Assembly: GCA_965220985.1 (NCBI GenBank)
Contig: OZ244854.1
Span: forward strand, 2,232,001 to 2,296,000
From: JAPPHA01 sp965220985
Lineage (GTDB): Bacteria; Pseudomonadota; Alphaproteobacteria; Rhodobacterales; Rhodobacteraceae
DNA: 64,000 bases
Direction: 5' to 3'
Program-made: the position numbers and the translations under genes
The notes under the pieces: model-generated
The model's database searches: none
What the model was told of the DNA's origin: nothing
What the model saw: the letters and a program-made list of their open reading frames with translations, nothing else
Shown: positions 27,420 through 36,990 of the stretch, piece by piece
Layout of the letters: each line of letters starts with the position of its first letter
Position numbering within the stretch: position 1 is the first letter of the stretch

Positions 27420-28336
27420 AACATGAAGCGGCACCCAACGATTCCCGAATGGGACGCTTCAACAAGTGGGACACGCCCTGGGCAAATCCCAAGCTGCTGA
27501 CAGGCGTCGGCGTCATACTCGCGATCCTGCTGATGGGGCTGATCGGGCAGATCTTCTGGAACACCGATCTCGCCTACACGGGGTCCGCGCCGCTGAACCT
27601 GCCACCGTACGGATTCGAGGGCCTGCGCGGGCGCGTGGGCGTCGCCGCTCATCCGCTCGGCACGGAGAACAGCGGGCGGGACATGCTTGCGCTGATTCTC
27701 GTGGGTGCGCCCAACACGTTCCTGATCGGGATCGTCGCCGCATCGATCGGAATGGCCGTGGGCATCGTCCTCGGATTCAGTTCCGGCTACATTGGCGGAC
27801 TCCTCGATGATGTCATTCGCTTGCTGGCGGACATGACCATCACCATTCCCGCGCTGATGATCCTTGTCGTCATCAACGCCCTGCTCCGACAGATCGACAT
27901 CATGACGATGGCGGTCCTCATCGCCCTGTTCATCTGGCCTTCGCCGACCCGGCTGATTCGAGCCCAAGTGCTCTCGATGCGCGAGGCGGGCTACATTCGC
28001 ATGGCACGATTGTCGGGGGCATCGAGTTTCACGATCATGTTTCGCGAAATGCTGCCCAACCTGATCCCGTATCTCTTCGCGAGTTTCATCGCGGGGACGA
28101 CCGGGGCCATCCTTGCGGCCGTCGGGCTCGAAACGCTGGGGCTCGGCCCGCAACGGGTTCCGACACTCGGCGGCACGATCTATGATGCGATCAACTCGGC
28201 GGCGCTGCTCCGCAACATGTGGTGGTGGTGGCTCGCTCCGACCGTCCTCCTCGCGGCCATGTTCATCGGACTGTTGCTGATCAACATCGGACTCGACGAA
28301 GTGTCGAATCCCAGGCTGAGACGGGCGTCGCGTTGA
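27416..28336 (+). CDS. ABC transporter permease, DppC/OppC type
   Basis: 306 residues from GTG 27416, overlapping the previous stop by four bases. The frame is open much further upstream (to 26726), but that part is a shadow of the first permease. A soluble N-terminus with HPLGTENSGRDMLALILVGA is the classical DppC signature, followed by membrane segments. The ATPase-docking loop REAGYIRMARLSGAS is intact. It ends two bases before the first ATPase gene. Confidence 0.9.
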   Translation: MKHEAAPNDSRMGRFNKWDTPWANPKLLTGVGVILAILLMGLIGQIFWNTDLAYTGSAPLNLPPYGFEGLRGRVGVAAHPLGTENSGRDMLALILVGAPNTFLIGIVAASIGMAVGIVLGFSSGYIGGLLDDVIRLLADMTITIPALMILVVINALLRQIDIMTMAVLIALFIWPSPTRLIRAQVLSMREAGYIRMARLSGASSFTIMFREMLPNLIPYLFASFIAGTTGAILAAVGLETLGLGPQRVPTLGGTIYDAINSAALLRNMWWWWLAPTVLLAAMFIGLLLINIGLDEVSNPRLRRASR

Positions 28337-28337
28337 C

Positions 28338-29393
28338 ATGAGCGCCGCAGAAAAAAACACGGCGATCGAGCAAACCGCCGACGCGAACCGGGTGGATGCC
28401 GGGACGGGCAGTGCGGAACCCGTGCTGTCTGTCAGGAATCTCCGGGTCATGTATGAAACGCCGCGCGGCGACATTCGCGCTGTCGACGGCATCGACATTG
28501 ATCTGAATCCGGGGGAAACCCTCGGGCTCGTCGGGGAATCGGGTTGCGGAAAATCGACCGCCGTAATGGGCATCTTGAGGCTTGTCGCCCCGCCCGGGCG
28601 CATCGTGTCCGGAGAGGTGTGGCTTGACGGCGAAGACCTCATGTCCCTTGACGACAGCGAAATCCGAACTCGGCGATGGACTCGCATGTCGCTGATCCCC
28701 CAGGGAGCGATGAACTCGCTCAATCCGACCATGCGGGTGGGTGCCCAGATCGCCGACGTGATGGTGACCCACAAGGGCAGGATCCCCAAACGGCAGCTTG
28801 TCTCGCGGATCGAAGAGCTTTTGCAGATGGTCGGATTGTCCGGGAAGGTCCGGGACATGTACCCACACCAGCTTTCCGGCGGAATGAAGCAACGGGCCTG
28901 CATCGCGATGGCGGTTGCGCTCAATCCGCGTGTCGTGATTGCCGACGAGGCAACCTCGGCGCTCGATGTCGTTGTCCAGCGAGTCGTCGCCCAGACACTG
29001 GCGCGCGTGCGCGACAGCCTGGGAGTCAGCATGATCATGATCGGGCATGACATGGGCTTGATTGCCCAGATGGCCGACAGGGTTGCCGTGATGTATGCGG
29101 GCCGCGTGGTGGAAGTTGCCAAGGTCGAGCATCTGTTCAGGCATCCCGCGCATCCCTACTCGAAGATGTTGATCGAGTCGGTCCCGACGCTGACGGATCG
29201 AAAGCCTCTCCGAGTCGCGTCCGGTCTGACCCATGATCCGCGAAACCCGCCCTCGGGTTGCATATTCAGGCTCCGTTGCCCGCTCGCCATTGACGAGTGC
29301 TCCCAGGAGCGGCCACCGTTTCGCGAGATTCGGCCGGGCCAGGACGTCGCCTGCATCCGGGCAAAAGTTGCGGTGGAGGGCGCTGATGCCTGA
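28338..29393 (+). CDS. ABC transporter ATP-binding protein, DppD/OppD type
   Basis: 351 residues. Walker A GESGCGKST, the ABC signature LSGGMKQR and Walker B VVIADEATSALD are all intact. The C-terminal oligopeptide-transporter extension carries cysteines (GCIFRLRCPLAIDEC) that bind an iron-sulphur cluster in some relatives. About 25 extra residues precede the ABC domain. It starts directly after the permease and overlaps the second ATPase gene by 8 bases, so the two subunits are translationally coupled. Confidence 0.92.
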   Translation: MSAAEKNTAIEQTADANRVDAGTGSAEPVLSVRNLRVMYETPRGDIRAVDGIDIDLNPGETLGLVGESGCGKSTAVMGILRLVAPPGRIVSGEVWLDGEDLMSLDDSEIRTRRWTRMSLIPQGAMNSLNPTMRVGAQIADVMVTHKGRIPKRQLVSRIEELLQMVGLSGKVRDMYPHQLSGGMKQRACIAMAVALNPRVVIADEATSALDVVVQRVVAQTLARVRDSLGVSMIMIGHDMGLIAQMADRVAVMYAGRVVEVAKVEHLFRHPAHPYSKMLIESVPTLTDRKPLRVASGLTHDPRNPPSGCIFRLRCPLAIDECSQERPPFREIRPGQDVACIRAKVAVEGADA

Positions 29394-30378
29394 ACCGTTG
29401 CTCGAACTGAAGAATGTCTCGAAGATCTACGGCGATCCGAACTCGGGCGTGGTTGCACTGCATGACTTCAGCCTGACGATCGACAAGGACTCGCCCGAGA
29501 TCGTGACGGTTGCCGGGGAATCGGGATCCGGAAAATCGACGCTTTGCGATCTCGTGCTCGGCTTTGTTCGACCGACGAAGGGCACAATCCGATTTGATGG
29601 CCGGGATGTCGGGATCGCCAGCCGAGCCGACGCCGGCGAACACTATCGCGAGGTGCAGGCGGTCTTCCAGGATCCGTTCAGCAGCTTCAACCCGTTCTAT
29701 CGGGTCTCGCACGTCTTCGAGGCGGTCCTGCGAAACTTCCGTCTCGCCACGACCGATGGCGAGGGGCGCGACATGGTCGAGAAGGGCCTCAACGCCGTCG
29801 GCCTGAACGGTTCCGATGTCTTGCGAAAATATCCGCATCAATTGTCCGGCGGACAGCGACAGCGGATCATGATGGCGCGCGCGTATCTCGTGAAGCCCCG
29901 ACTGATCGTTGCCGACGAACCCGTGTCCATGGTGGACGTGTCGCTCCGGTCGTCGATCCTCGACGTGATGACGAAGCTGCGTGACGAGGACGGGATCTCG
30001 TTCATCTACATCACGCACGATCTCGCGACGGCATACCAGGTCGGCGATCGCATCTTGATGCTCTACCAGGGCACGTTGGTCGAGCAGGGCCTCGCGTCCG
30101 AAGTCCTGTCCAATCCGAAGCACCCCTACGTTCGGTTGCTGATCGACTCGGTTCCGCGTCCTGACCCGGGAACACGATGGGAAGGGGAGGTCGAGTTGCC
30201 GGACGAGGGAATGCAGCACCTGGTGCGCAGCACCGGTTGTCGGTTTGCTCCGCGTTGCGAGCACGCGATGCCCGAGTGCAGGAGCGCGTTTCCGCCGATG
30301 CTGGACGTTGGCCCCGACGGTCACCGCGTTTCGTGCATCCTCCACAAGTCGGGAGGTGACCTCACGGGTCGGTCATGA
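29386..30378 (+). CDS. ABC transporter ATP-binding protein, DppF/OppF type
   Basis: 330 residues from ATG 29386; the longer frame from 29233 lies within the previous gene. Walker A GESGSGKST, signature LSGGQRQR and Walker B LIVADEPVSMVD are visible. The C-terminus has GCRFAPRCEHAMPEC, the second Cys-rich extension of this family. It forms the heterodimeric motor with the gene before. The stop overlaps the mannosidase start (ATGA), tying importer and hydrolase together in one operon. Confidence 0.9.
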   Translation: MPEPLLELKNVSKIYGDPNSGVVALHDFSLTIDKDSPEIVTVAGESGSGKSTLCDLVLGFVRPTKGTIRFDGRDVGIASRADAGEHYREVQAVFQDPFSSFNPFYRVSHVFEAVLRNFRLATTDGEGRDMVEKGLNAVGLNGSDVLRKYPHQLSGGQRQRIMMARAYLVKPRLIVADEPVSMVDVSLRSSILDVMTKLRDEDGISFIYITHDLATAYQVGDRILMLYQGTLVEQGLASEVLSNPKHPYVRLLIDSVPRPDPGTRWEGEVELPDEGMQHLVRSTGCRFAPRCEHAMPECRSAFPPMLDVGPDGHRVSCILHKSGGDLTGRS

Positions 30379-33300
30379 GCCATGCGCTTCGCCTGACCGC
30401 GAGCAAGATTCGATCTCGGATCGAGGTCTTGCGAAAATACCGGTTCCTGTCGTGGGAACCGATCGACAGGTTTCGATTCATGCGCTTGCCGGACGCGCGG
30501 TCGAAACCCGATCTCGACGGAGACGACACATCCTGGCCGCAACTTGAGTGGAACAGCTACTGGGCTGGTGCCGGGACGCATTTTCTGCTGCGCTCGACGA
30601 TCTGCGTTTCGGCGGAGGATGGCGCTTCATTTGGGCTTCATCTGCCGCTCGGCGAAAGCGCTGACGGTTACATTCACCCCGAGGCCCTCCTTTACATCGA
30701 CGGTCGCCCGATCGCGTCGACGAACCGTCATTCGCGCACCATCCGGCTTGACCCCGAGCACTGCGATGGACACCCGCACCGAATCGCGTTGCACGGCTGG
30801 ACCGGCCTCTCGGGCTGGGGTCCGGATCCCGCCGACATGTCGAAAGTCATGCTCTCGACCTGCGCGATCGTTCGCCTGGACGATGCTCTCGCGAGGTTCA
30901 TCACCTTGTCGCGTGCCGCGCTCGATTCGTCCGAGCTGATCGACGAGAATCGCCCGGAAAAATACCGCATTCTGAACGCGCTGGATGCGGCATTCCTCGT
31001 GCTCGACACCCGCGAGCCGATCGGACAAGGATTTCGCTCTTCGGTTCCGGAGGCGCTTGTGACGCTGGAGGCTGGTCTCGCCGAAGCGGGTGCACCTTTG
31101 CCGGTGACGCTTCACGCGATCGGGCACGCGCACATGGATATCGCGTATCTCTGGCCCATCGCCGAAATCCGGCAAAAGAACGCGCGCACCTACGCAAATG
31201 TCCTGCGGTTGATGGACGCGGTTCCGGAATTCAGGTTCTCGCACTCGCAACCTCAACTCTACAGGTACACCGAGGAGGACTTTCCGGAGCTGTTCGCGCG
31301 AATCAAGGACAGGGTACGCGACGGCCGATGGGAGGTTCTTGGGGGGATGTGGGTGGAGCCCGACGCGAACATTCCCGGCGGCGAGGCGCTCGTTCGGCAG
31401 CTGCTGCTGGGTCGGCGGTATTTTCGCGACCGGTTCGGAGATGTCGAGAGCCCGGTTCTGTGGCTGCCTGACACGTTCGGTTTCCCGGCCTCGCTTCCTC
31501 AACTGATGAAGCTCGCCGGACTGACGTATTTCGTGACGAACAAGCTCGGCTGGAACCAGTACAACCGGATGCCATCGTCCACCACGCGCTGGCGCGGGAT
31601 CGACGGAAGCGAGGTCATCGCGCATTTCCTGACGACGCCTCGCGAGGTTCGGCACCTTCCGTTCCCGACCAACTACAAGTCGGATCTGAGCGCAGGGGAG
31701 GTCTTCGGGACCTGGACGAACAGCTCGACCAAGGAATCGCTTTGGGATCTGCCGATCTGTTACGGTTATGGTGATGGCGGCGGCGGGCCCAACGAGGACC
31801 TGGTCCGCAAGGCGCAGTCGTACGAACGGATGCCGGCCATGCCACAGGTCAGGTTCTCCACGGTTCGGGATTTTTTTGCCGCCTTGGAAGCGACCGACCC
31901 GGTTTTGCCGGACTGGGACGGCGAATTGTACATGGAAGGGCATCGCGGCGTCCTGACGACACAAGGGTGGATCAAGCGCGCCAACCGCAAGGCCGAGATC
32001 GCGCTCCACAATGCCGAGGCGGCCCGTGTCATGGCCGGGCAGCGGGGGATGCCTTCCGAGCTTTCACGGGCATGGGAACTTCTGTGCTTGAACCAGTTTC
32101 ACGACATTCTCGCGGGCACGTCGATCGGTGAGGTCTTTGATGATGCGCGACGGGACTTTTGCGAGATCGATCGCCTGGTCAGTGGGGTGACAGGCGAAAG
32201 TCTCGAGCGACTGGGATCGCGCGTCGCCGACGGGTCTCGCTGGCTGATCGCCAACCTGTCTCCTTGCACCCAAACTGCCTTGGTCGAACTGGACGAAACC
32301 GAGAGATCGGCCGGTCCCTTGAAAGATCTCGTGACAGGGAAAGCCCTTGCAACCCAGGAAATCGAGACCGGCGTGCTGGTCGAGTTGTCCGACGTACCGC
32401 CCTATTCATGCATCTGCATTGGAGCTGGCGAGTCCAGTCCGGCTTGCCAAACCGGCTCATTCATAGAACCGGTTGGCGACGGACATGTCCTTGAAAACGA
32501 GCTCTTGCGACTTGAATTCGATGCTCGCGGACGGTTGCGGCGCGTTCATGACAAGGAAAACCGGCGCGAGGTTCTCCAGCCCGGGTCCATCGGGAACGAT
32601 CTCCAGGTGTTCGAGGATCGTCCGATTTCATGGGATGCGTGGGATATCGATGCTTTCTTCGAAGATCGCGGGGAGAGCATTGAAGGACTTCGGTCCATCG
32701 ACGTGATCGAGAGCGGTCCGCTTAGAGCAACGCTCAGGATCGAGAGGGCTTTTGGCGACAGCACGATCGTTCAGGATGTCATGCTGGCCCGGGGGTCTCG
32801 ACGGGTGGATTTTCGAACGAGGGTCGAGTGGCGGGAACGTCATGCGCTAATGAAGGCAGCGTTTCCGGTCGACATTCGCTCCCAGAGCGCCACCTACGAG
32901 ATACAGTGGGGCGAGATCGACCGTCCGACCCACCGCAACACAAGCTGGGATCATGCCCGCTTCGAGGTTGCCGCCCACAAGTGGGTCGATCTCAGCGAGG
33001 GGAATTACGGCGTCGCGCTTTTGAATGACTGCAAGTACGGGCACGATGTCGCCAAGGGCACCTTGAGGATATCGCTGCTTCGCTCTCCCGTCATGCCGGA
33101 TCCCGATTCCGACCAGGGATCGCACGAATTCACCTACAGTCTGCTGCCGCATGCGGACCGCTCGCGCAGGACGGTCCGCAGCGAAGCGCACGGTCTCAAC
33201 AACCCGCCGGTGGTTCACCGGGTTTCGAAACCAGTCGCCTCTGATCCGCCGAAGCCATTCGTGACTTGCGATTCTCCCAACGTGATCATCGAAACTCTGA

Positions 33301-33521
33301 AGCCTGCCGAGGACGGCGACGGATTCATCGTGCGGCTCTACGAGGCAGAGCGTTGCAGGGGCTCAGTGACCATCGGTTTCGGAATCGAGATCGGTCGGGC
33401 CTTCCTCTGCGATCTTCAGGAAAGCGAGGTCGAAGAGGTGACTGTGACGGACAACCGCGTCATGATCGATCTTGTCCCGTTTGAAATCGTGACATTGCGG
33501 TGCGTTCCGCACCGCCCTTGA
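30375..33521 (+). CDS. Alpha-mannosidase, glycoside hydrolase family 38
   Basis: 1048 residues with no signal peptide, so it acts in the cytoplasm on imported substrate. Family 38 zinc ligands and catalytic residues are visible: GHAHMDIAYLWP (His253, Asp255), LWLPDTFGFPAS (nucleophile and zinc ligand Asp366), and NQFHDILAGTSI (His576). The C-terminal beta domains follow to the end. The length is usual for bacterial and lysosomal-type members. Retaining alpha-mannosidases of this family remove alpha-1,2, 1,3 or 1,6 mannose; the linkage cannot be told. Coupled by overlap to the ABC importer, it probably cleaves the imported glycan or glycoside. Confidence 0.9.
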   Translation: MSHALRLTASKIRSRIEVLRKYRFLSWEPIDRFRFMRLPDARSKPDLDGDDTSWPQLEWNSYWAGAGTHFLLRSTICVSAEDGASFGLHLPLGESADGYIHPEALLYIDGRPIASTNRHSRTIRLDPEHCDGHPHRIALHGWTGLSGWGPDPADMSKVMLSTCAIVRLDDALARFITLSRAALDSSELIDENRPEKYRILNALDAAFLVLDTREPIGQGFRSSVPEALVTLEAGLAEAGAPLPVTLHAIGHAHMDIAYLWPIAEIRQKNARTYANVLRLMDAVPEFRFSHSQPQLYRYTEEDFPELFARIKDRVRDGRWEVLGGMWVEPDANIPGGEALVRQLLLGRRYFRDRFGDVESPVLWLPDTFGFPASLPQLMKLAGLTYFVTNKLGWNQYNRMPSSTTRWRGIDGSEVIAHFLTTPREVRHLPFPTNYKSDLSAGEVFGTWTNSSTKESLWDLPICYGYGDGGGGPNEDLVRKAQSYERMPAMPQVRFSTVRDFFAALEATDPVLPDWDGELYMEGHRGVLTTQGWIKRANRKAEIALHNAEAARVMAGQRGMPSELSRAWELLCLNQFHDILAGTSIGEVFDDARRDFCEIDRLVSGVTGESLERLGSRVADGSRWLIANLSPCTQTALVELDETERSAGPLKDLVTGKALATQEIETGVLVELSDVPPYSCICIGAGESSPACQTGSFIEPVGDGHVLENELLRLEFDARGRLRRVHDKENRREVLQPGSIGNDLQVFEDRPISWDAWDIDAFFEDRGESIEGLRSIDVIESGPLRATLRIERAFGDSTIVQDVMLARGSRRVDFRTRVEWRERHALMKAAFPVDIRSQSATYEIQWGEIDRPTHRNTSWDHARFEVAAHKWVDLSEGNYGVALLNDCKYGHDVAKGTLRISLLRSPVMPDPDSDQGSHEFTYSLLPHADRSRRTVRSEAHGLNNPPVVHRVSKPVASDPPKPFVTCDSPNVIIETLKPAEDGDGFIVRLYEAERCRGSVTIGFGIEIGRAFLCDLQESEVEEVTVTDNRVMIDLVPFEIVTLRCVPHRP

Positions 33522-33626
33522 TTCCACCGTGCCGCCTGTTTGGCCTGGCTACGACGTCGGTTCCCGGATTCAGTGACGTTCGACCGAGCGAGCTTGTCAT
33601 CGCGCGTGCCGAATGGGATCCGGAAC

Positions 33627-35780
33627 CTATGCGCGCAGAGTACGCATCACGTTCATGATCAGCGCCATCCCCGTGTCGTCGCTCAGTGTCAGAATCGACT
33701 CGGGATGAAACTGCACGGCGGCCACCGGCAGTTCACGATGCTCGATGGCCATCACGATGCCGTCGTCACTCTCGGCGGTGATGACAAGCGCGTCGGGAAA
33801 TGAATCCCGGTCGGCATAAAGCGAATGATATCGCCCGCCCTCGAAACGGGGCTCCATACCGTCGAACAACCGGCCTCCAAGCACATTGACGTTCGACGGC
33901 TTGCCGTGCATCGGGACGGGAAGCACGGACAGGCGACCGCCGTGGTATTCGACGATTCCCTGCAGTCCCAGGCAGACACCGAACAGCGGAATGCCCGCCT
34001 CCAGCGTTGCCTTGATCGTTTCGTTCACGCCGAAATCAGCCGGCCGACCAGGACCGGGCGACAGCACAACCAGATCGGGTTTTTCGCTCGCGATCAGATG
34101 CCGGGGAAAGCCTGAGCGGTAGGTGGTCACTTCGGCGCCCGTGCGACGAAAGTACCCGGCCAGCGTGTGGACGAATGAATCCTCGTGATCGACCATGATG
34201 ATCCGCCGTCCCGCGCCGGGGCGATCGACGCGGTGCATGGCGCTCGGGTCTGGGGCGTTGTCGTCGCGACGGATCGCATCGAGCAGGGCCGATGCCTTCA
34301 GCCGCGTTTCTGCTTCTTCGTCGTCCGGGTCGGAGCCAAACAGCAGGGTCGAACCGGCCCTGATTTGGGCCACGCCGTCCTTGACCCGCACCGTTCGCAG
34401 GGTCAGTCCGGTGTTGACGTTGCCGTTGAAGCCCAAGAGCCCGATCGCGCCGCCGTACCACCGCCTCGGGGAGCGTTCGTGGTCCTCGATGAACTGGATG
34501 GCGTGCTGCTTGGGCGCTCCGGTGACGGTGACCGCCCAAGTGTGGGCGAGGAATGCATCGAGCGGGTCGTAGCCCTCGCGCAGCCGACCTTCGACATGGT
34601 CGACAGTGTGGATCAGGCGCGAGTACATTTCGATCTGGCGGCGCCCAATCACGCGAACGCTGTCGGCCTCGCACACCCTCGATTTGTCGTTGCGGTCGAC
34701 ATCGGTGCACATGGTGAGTTCTGATGCTGCCTTTTCGGAGTTCAGCAAGGTGCGAATTTGCTGCGCATCGTCGATGGTGCTCGGACCGCGGGCGATGGTC
34801 CCCGAAATCGGACAGGTCTCGATGCGTCGCCCTTCGGCACGAATGTACATCTCCGGCGAAGCGGCAACGAGGTACTCCTGCTCCCCGAGGTTCATTAGCG
34901 CGCCGTAGGGAGCGGGGTTGCGTGCCTTCAGTCGCCGGTAGACTTCCGATGGCGGCACAGGGCAGGGCTCGAAAAACGTCTGGCTCGGAACGACTTCGAA
35001 GAGGTCGCCGCGGCGAAACGATTCGATCGCGACCTTGACGGTTGCCGCATATTCGCCGGGCGCGTGGTCGCAATCTTGCTCGACGCTTCGGGTTGGGGCG
35101 TACGGGGTTCGAACTCCTGTGCGTTCCATCCCTTGGGTTCGCTTTCCGTCCACCTCGAAGTCGTACTGGTATCGGGTTCCGACCCGGAGCCGATGATCGA
35201 AAACCAGGATGTCGTCGGGCAGAAACAGCACGAGGTTTCGCTCGTGTTCGTCGCGCGATATCGCGAAGCGTATGGGTTCGAACTGGAATGCGAGTTCGTA
35301 GCCGAAAGCGCCGTAGAGCCCGAGATGGGCGTCCTCGGGGCTGCGAAAGAGGTCGATCAGCGCCCGCACGACCGAGAACTGGCTCGGTTGCTTGCCGCGC
35401 AGTTCTTCGGGAAACCACTCTTCGGAATCACGGATCGTGCCATGAACCGCTTCCGGATCCGTTGTCACGGAGTCGACCGCATCGCAGGCCTTCAGCGCCG
35501 CCGTGATGGCAGGAATGAGCACTGTGCCGCGTTCGTTGCAGGCTCGCACTTCGAACTGGCGGTGCCGACCGGTAAATGACAGCGCCGGATCGCAAAACCC
35601 CATGTCCCAGCGCGTGTAGCGTCCGGGATACTCGTATGACGAAGCGAGCAGCACGCCGAGACGCTCGTCAAGCGCGGATGCCAGGGCGTCGATGGAGTCC
35701 TTGCGCTGTTCGGGCCGCGCTGTTCGCGTGATCGAGATCCCACCGGCGCTCGTGTAGGATCTTGTTTCGCTGTCGCTCAT
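33627..35780 (-). CDS. trpE(G): Anthranilate synthase, fused TrpE-TrpG
   Basis: 717 residues from ATG 35780; the frame extends to 35861 without a signal. The enzyme makes anthranilate from chorismate and glutamine, the first step of tryptophan synthesis. Residues about 1-500 are TrpE-like: GALMNLGEQEYLVAASPEMY, CPISGTIARG, the catalytic TVTGAPK and an RRWYGGAIG-type end. A linker leads to a glutamine amidotransferase (about 520-717) with nucleophile Cys in FGVCLGLQGIVEY and catalytic His/Glu in QFHPES. Fused forms are known in rhizobia, Brucella and Azospirillum. No Trp-rich leader peptide is visible upstream. It is convergent with the mannosidase gene and has no trp neighbours here. Confidence 0.9.
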   Translation of the reverse strand: MSDSETRSYTSAGGISITRTARPEQRKDSIDALASALDERLGVLLASSYEYPGRYTRWDMGFCDPALSFTGRHRQFEVRACNERGTVLIPAITAALKACDAVDSVTTDPEAVHGTIRDSEEWFPEELRGKQPSQFSVVRALIDLFRSPEDAHLGLYGAFGYELAFQFEPIRFAISRDEHERNLVLFLPDDILVFDHRLRVGTRYQYDFEVDGKRTQGMERTGVRTPYAPTRSVEQDCDHAPGEYAATVKVAIESFRRGDLFEVVPSQTFFEPCPVPPSEVYRRLKARNPAPYGALMNLGEQEYLVAASPEMYIRAEGRRIETCPISGTIARGPSTIDDAQQIRTLLNSEKAASELTMCTDVDRNDKSRVCEADSVRVIGRRQIEMYSRLIHTVDHVEGRLREGYDPLDAFLAHTWAVTVTGAPKQHAIQFIEDHERSPRRWYGGAIGLLGFNGNVNTGLTLRTVRVKDGVAQIRAGSTLLFGSDPDDEEAETRLKASALLDAIRRDDNAPDPSAMHRVDRPGAGRRIIMVDHEDSFVHTLAGYFRRTGAEVTTYRSGFPRHLIASEKPDLVVLSPGPGRPADFGVNETIKATLEAGIPLFGVCLGLQGIVEYHGGRLSVLPVPMHGKPSNVNVLGGRLFDGMEPRFEGGRYHSLYADRDSFPDALVITAESDDGIVMAIEHRELPVAAVQFHPESILTLSDDTGMALIMNVMRTLRA

Positions 35781-36038
35781 CGATGGGGCTCCGGTGAATT
35801 CGTCGGGATGGCGACTCCTATACCCAACACCTTCAAAACAAAAGCGAAGCAATGACCGCAAAACCCTGGAGCGTGTCGTGCCTCTTGTTCAACCCCGGCG
35901 ACACGTGCACTTCGCCAGCCAGCAGCGATCGTGGCATCGCGATTTTGGCCGTTTGGGCAGGAGGCGGGCGGGCACGTCTCTCGTGTCGATTTCGACATTC
36001 ATTTGTCCAGGCCCTCGTTGATATGCTATTGTTGAAGA

Positions 36039-36869
36039 ATGCGTTTGCTGATCTGTCTTGCTGTACTGGTTTTCGGTGCAGGTCCGCTCGCCGCCCAGTC
36101 ATCGCGGTCGAGCCACTGCATCGCGATCGCGGATGCCTTGCCGGGGGCGCATTACATTCATCGCGCCAGCTGGTCGGCGCCGATCGAGACGTACTCTGTC
36201 CGCATTCACTACATTGCGCATTCCAGTTTCCTGATCCGCACTCATGGCGGATTGAATGTCGTCACCGACTTTACCGGGCATGTCGGTTCGAGTGCGATGA
36301 TTCCCGATGTCGTGACCATGAATCACGCGCACAGCACCCATTGGACGCCGTATCCGGATCCGGCCATCCCGCACGTGCTGAGGGGGTGGGGCGAGGAGTT
36401 TGGCGCGGGCATCGAACACTTTCTCGTGCTCGACGAGATGCTCATCCGCAACGTCTCCACGGACATCCGCTCTGCCTACGGTGGCGTGGAACCACGCGGA
36501 AACTCGATCTTCGTCTTTGAGGTGGCAGGACTGTGCATCGGACACCTGGGCCATCTCCATCAGTACCCGTCCGAGCAACAATTCGCGGCGCTTGGGCGCC
36601 TCGATGTTCTCATGGCGCCGGTCGATGGCGGCTTGACCCTGCCCACCCGCGACATGGTCCGGCTTGTCGACAGGCTTCGGTCATCGGTGGTCCTGCCAAT
36701 GCACTGGTTTTCGAGGACGTCGCTCGAGTCGTTCCTGAGCGGGGTTTCCGATGATTTCGCCATTGTCCGTCAGAACGGGCCGGCGATCGAACTCGGACTT
36801 CGCGATCTTCCCCCGCGCCCGACCGTCATCGTTCTCGAGCCGCAAGGACTCTCCGACGATCCCGGATGA
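36039..36869 (+). CDS. Exported metallo-beta-lactamase-fold hydrolase
   Basis: 276 residues with a signal peptide (MRLLICLAVLVFGAGPLAAQ, cleavage near LAA-Q). The mature part resembles UlaG/RomA-like metallo-hydrolases: IHYIAHSSFLIRT, then TMNHAHSTHW as the metal-binding loop, GHLGHLH, APVDGG and PMHWF. The loop reads H-x-H-x-x-H with an altered final Asp-His pair, so metal binding may be unusual. The substrate is unknown. It stands alone, divergent from trpE(G) with about 250 bases between the starts. Confidence 0.75.
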   Translation: MRLLICLAVLVFGAGPLAAQSSRSSHCIAIADALPGAHYIHRASWSAPIETYSVRIHYIAHSSFLIRTHGGLNVVTDFTGHVGSSAMIPDVVTMNHAHSTHWTPYPDPAIPHVLRGWGEEFGAGIEHFLVLDEMLIRNVSTDIRSAYGGVEPRGNSIFVFEVAGLCIGHLGHLHQYPSEQQFAALGRLDVLMAPVDGGLTLPTRDMVRLVDRLRSSVVLPMHWFSRTSLESFLSGVSDDFAIVRQNGPAIELGLRDLPPRPTVIVLEPQGLSDDPG

Positions 36870-36990
36870 CGGGTCTCCAACGGCTGGCAAGAAACGTCGC
36901 CTTTTGAACTTGCAGGTTGTTGTTTTTTCGCATTTTCCACAAGGTGAGACCCCGTGCATGCACCTCCTGGTGAGCCATCCGGGGTAGGCT

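Noticed and set aside
27293..29122. 609-codon open frame opposite the permease and ATPase genes
   Set aside because: Composition is rich in Ser, Thr and Arg with no domain; the plus-strand genes are unambiguous.
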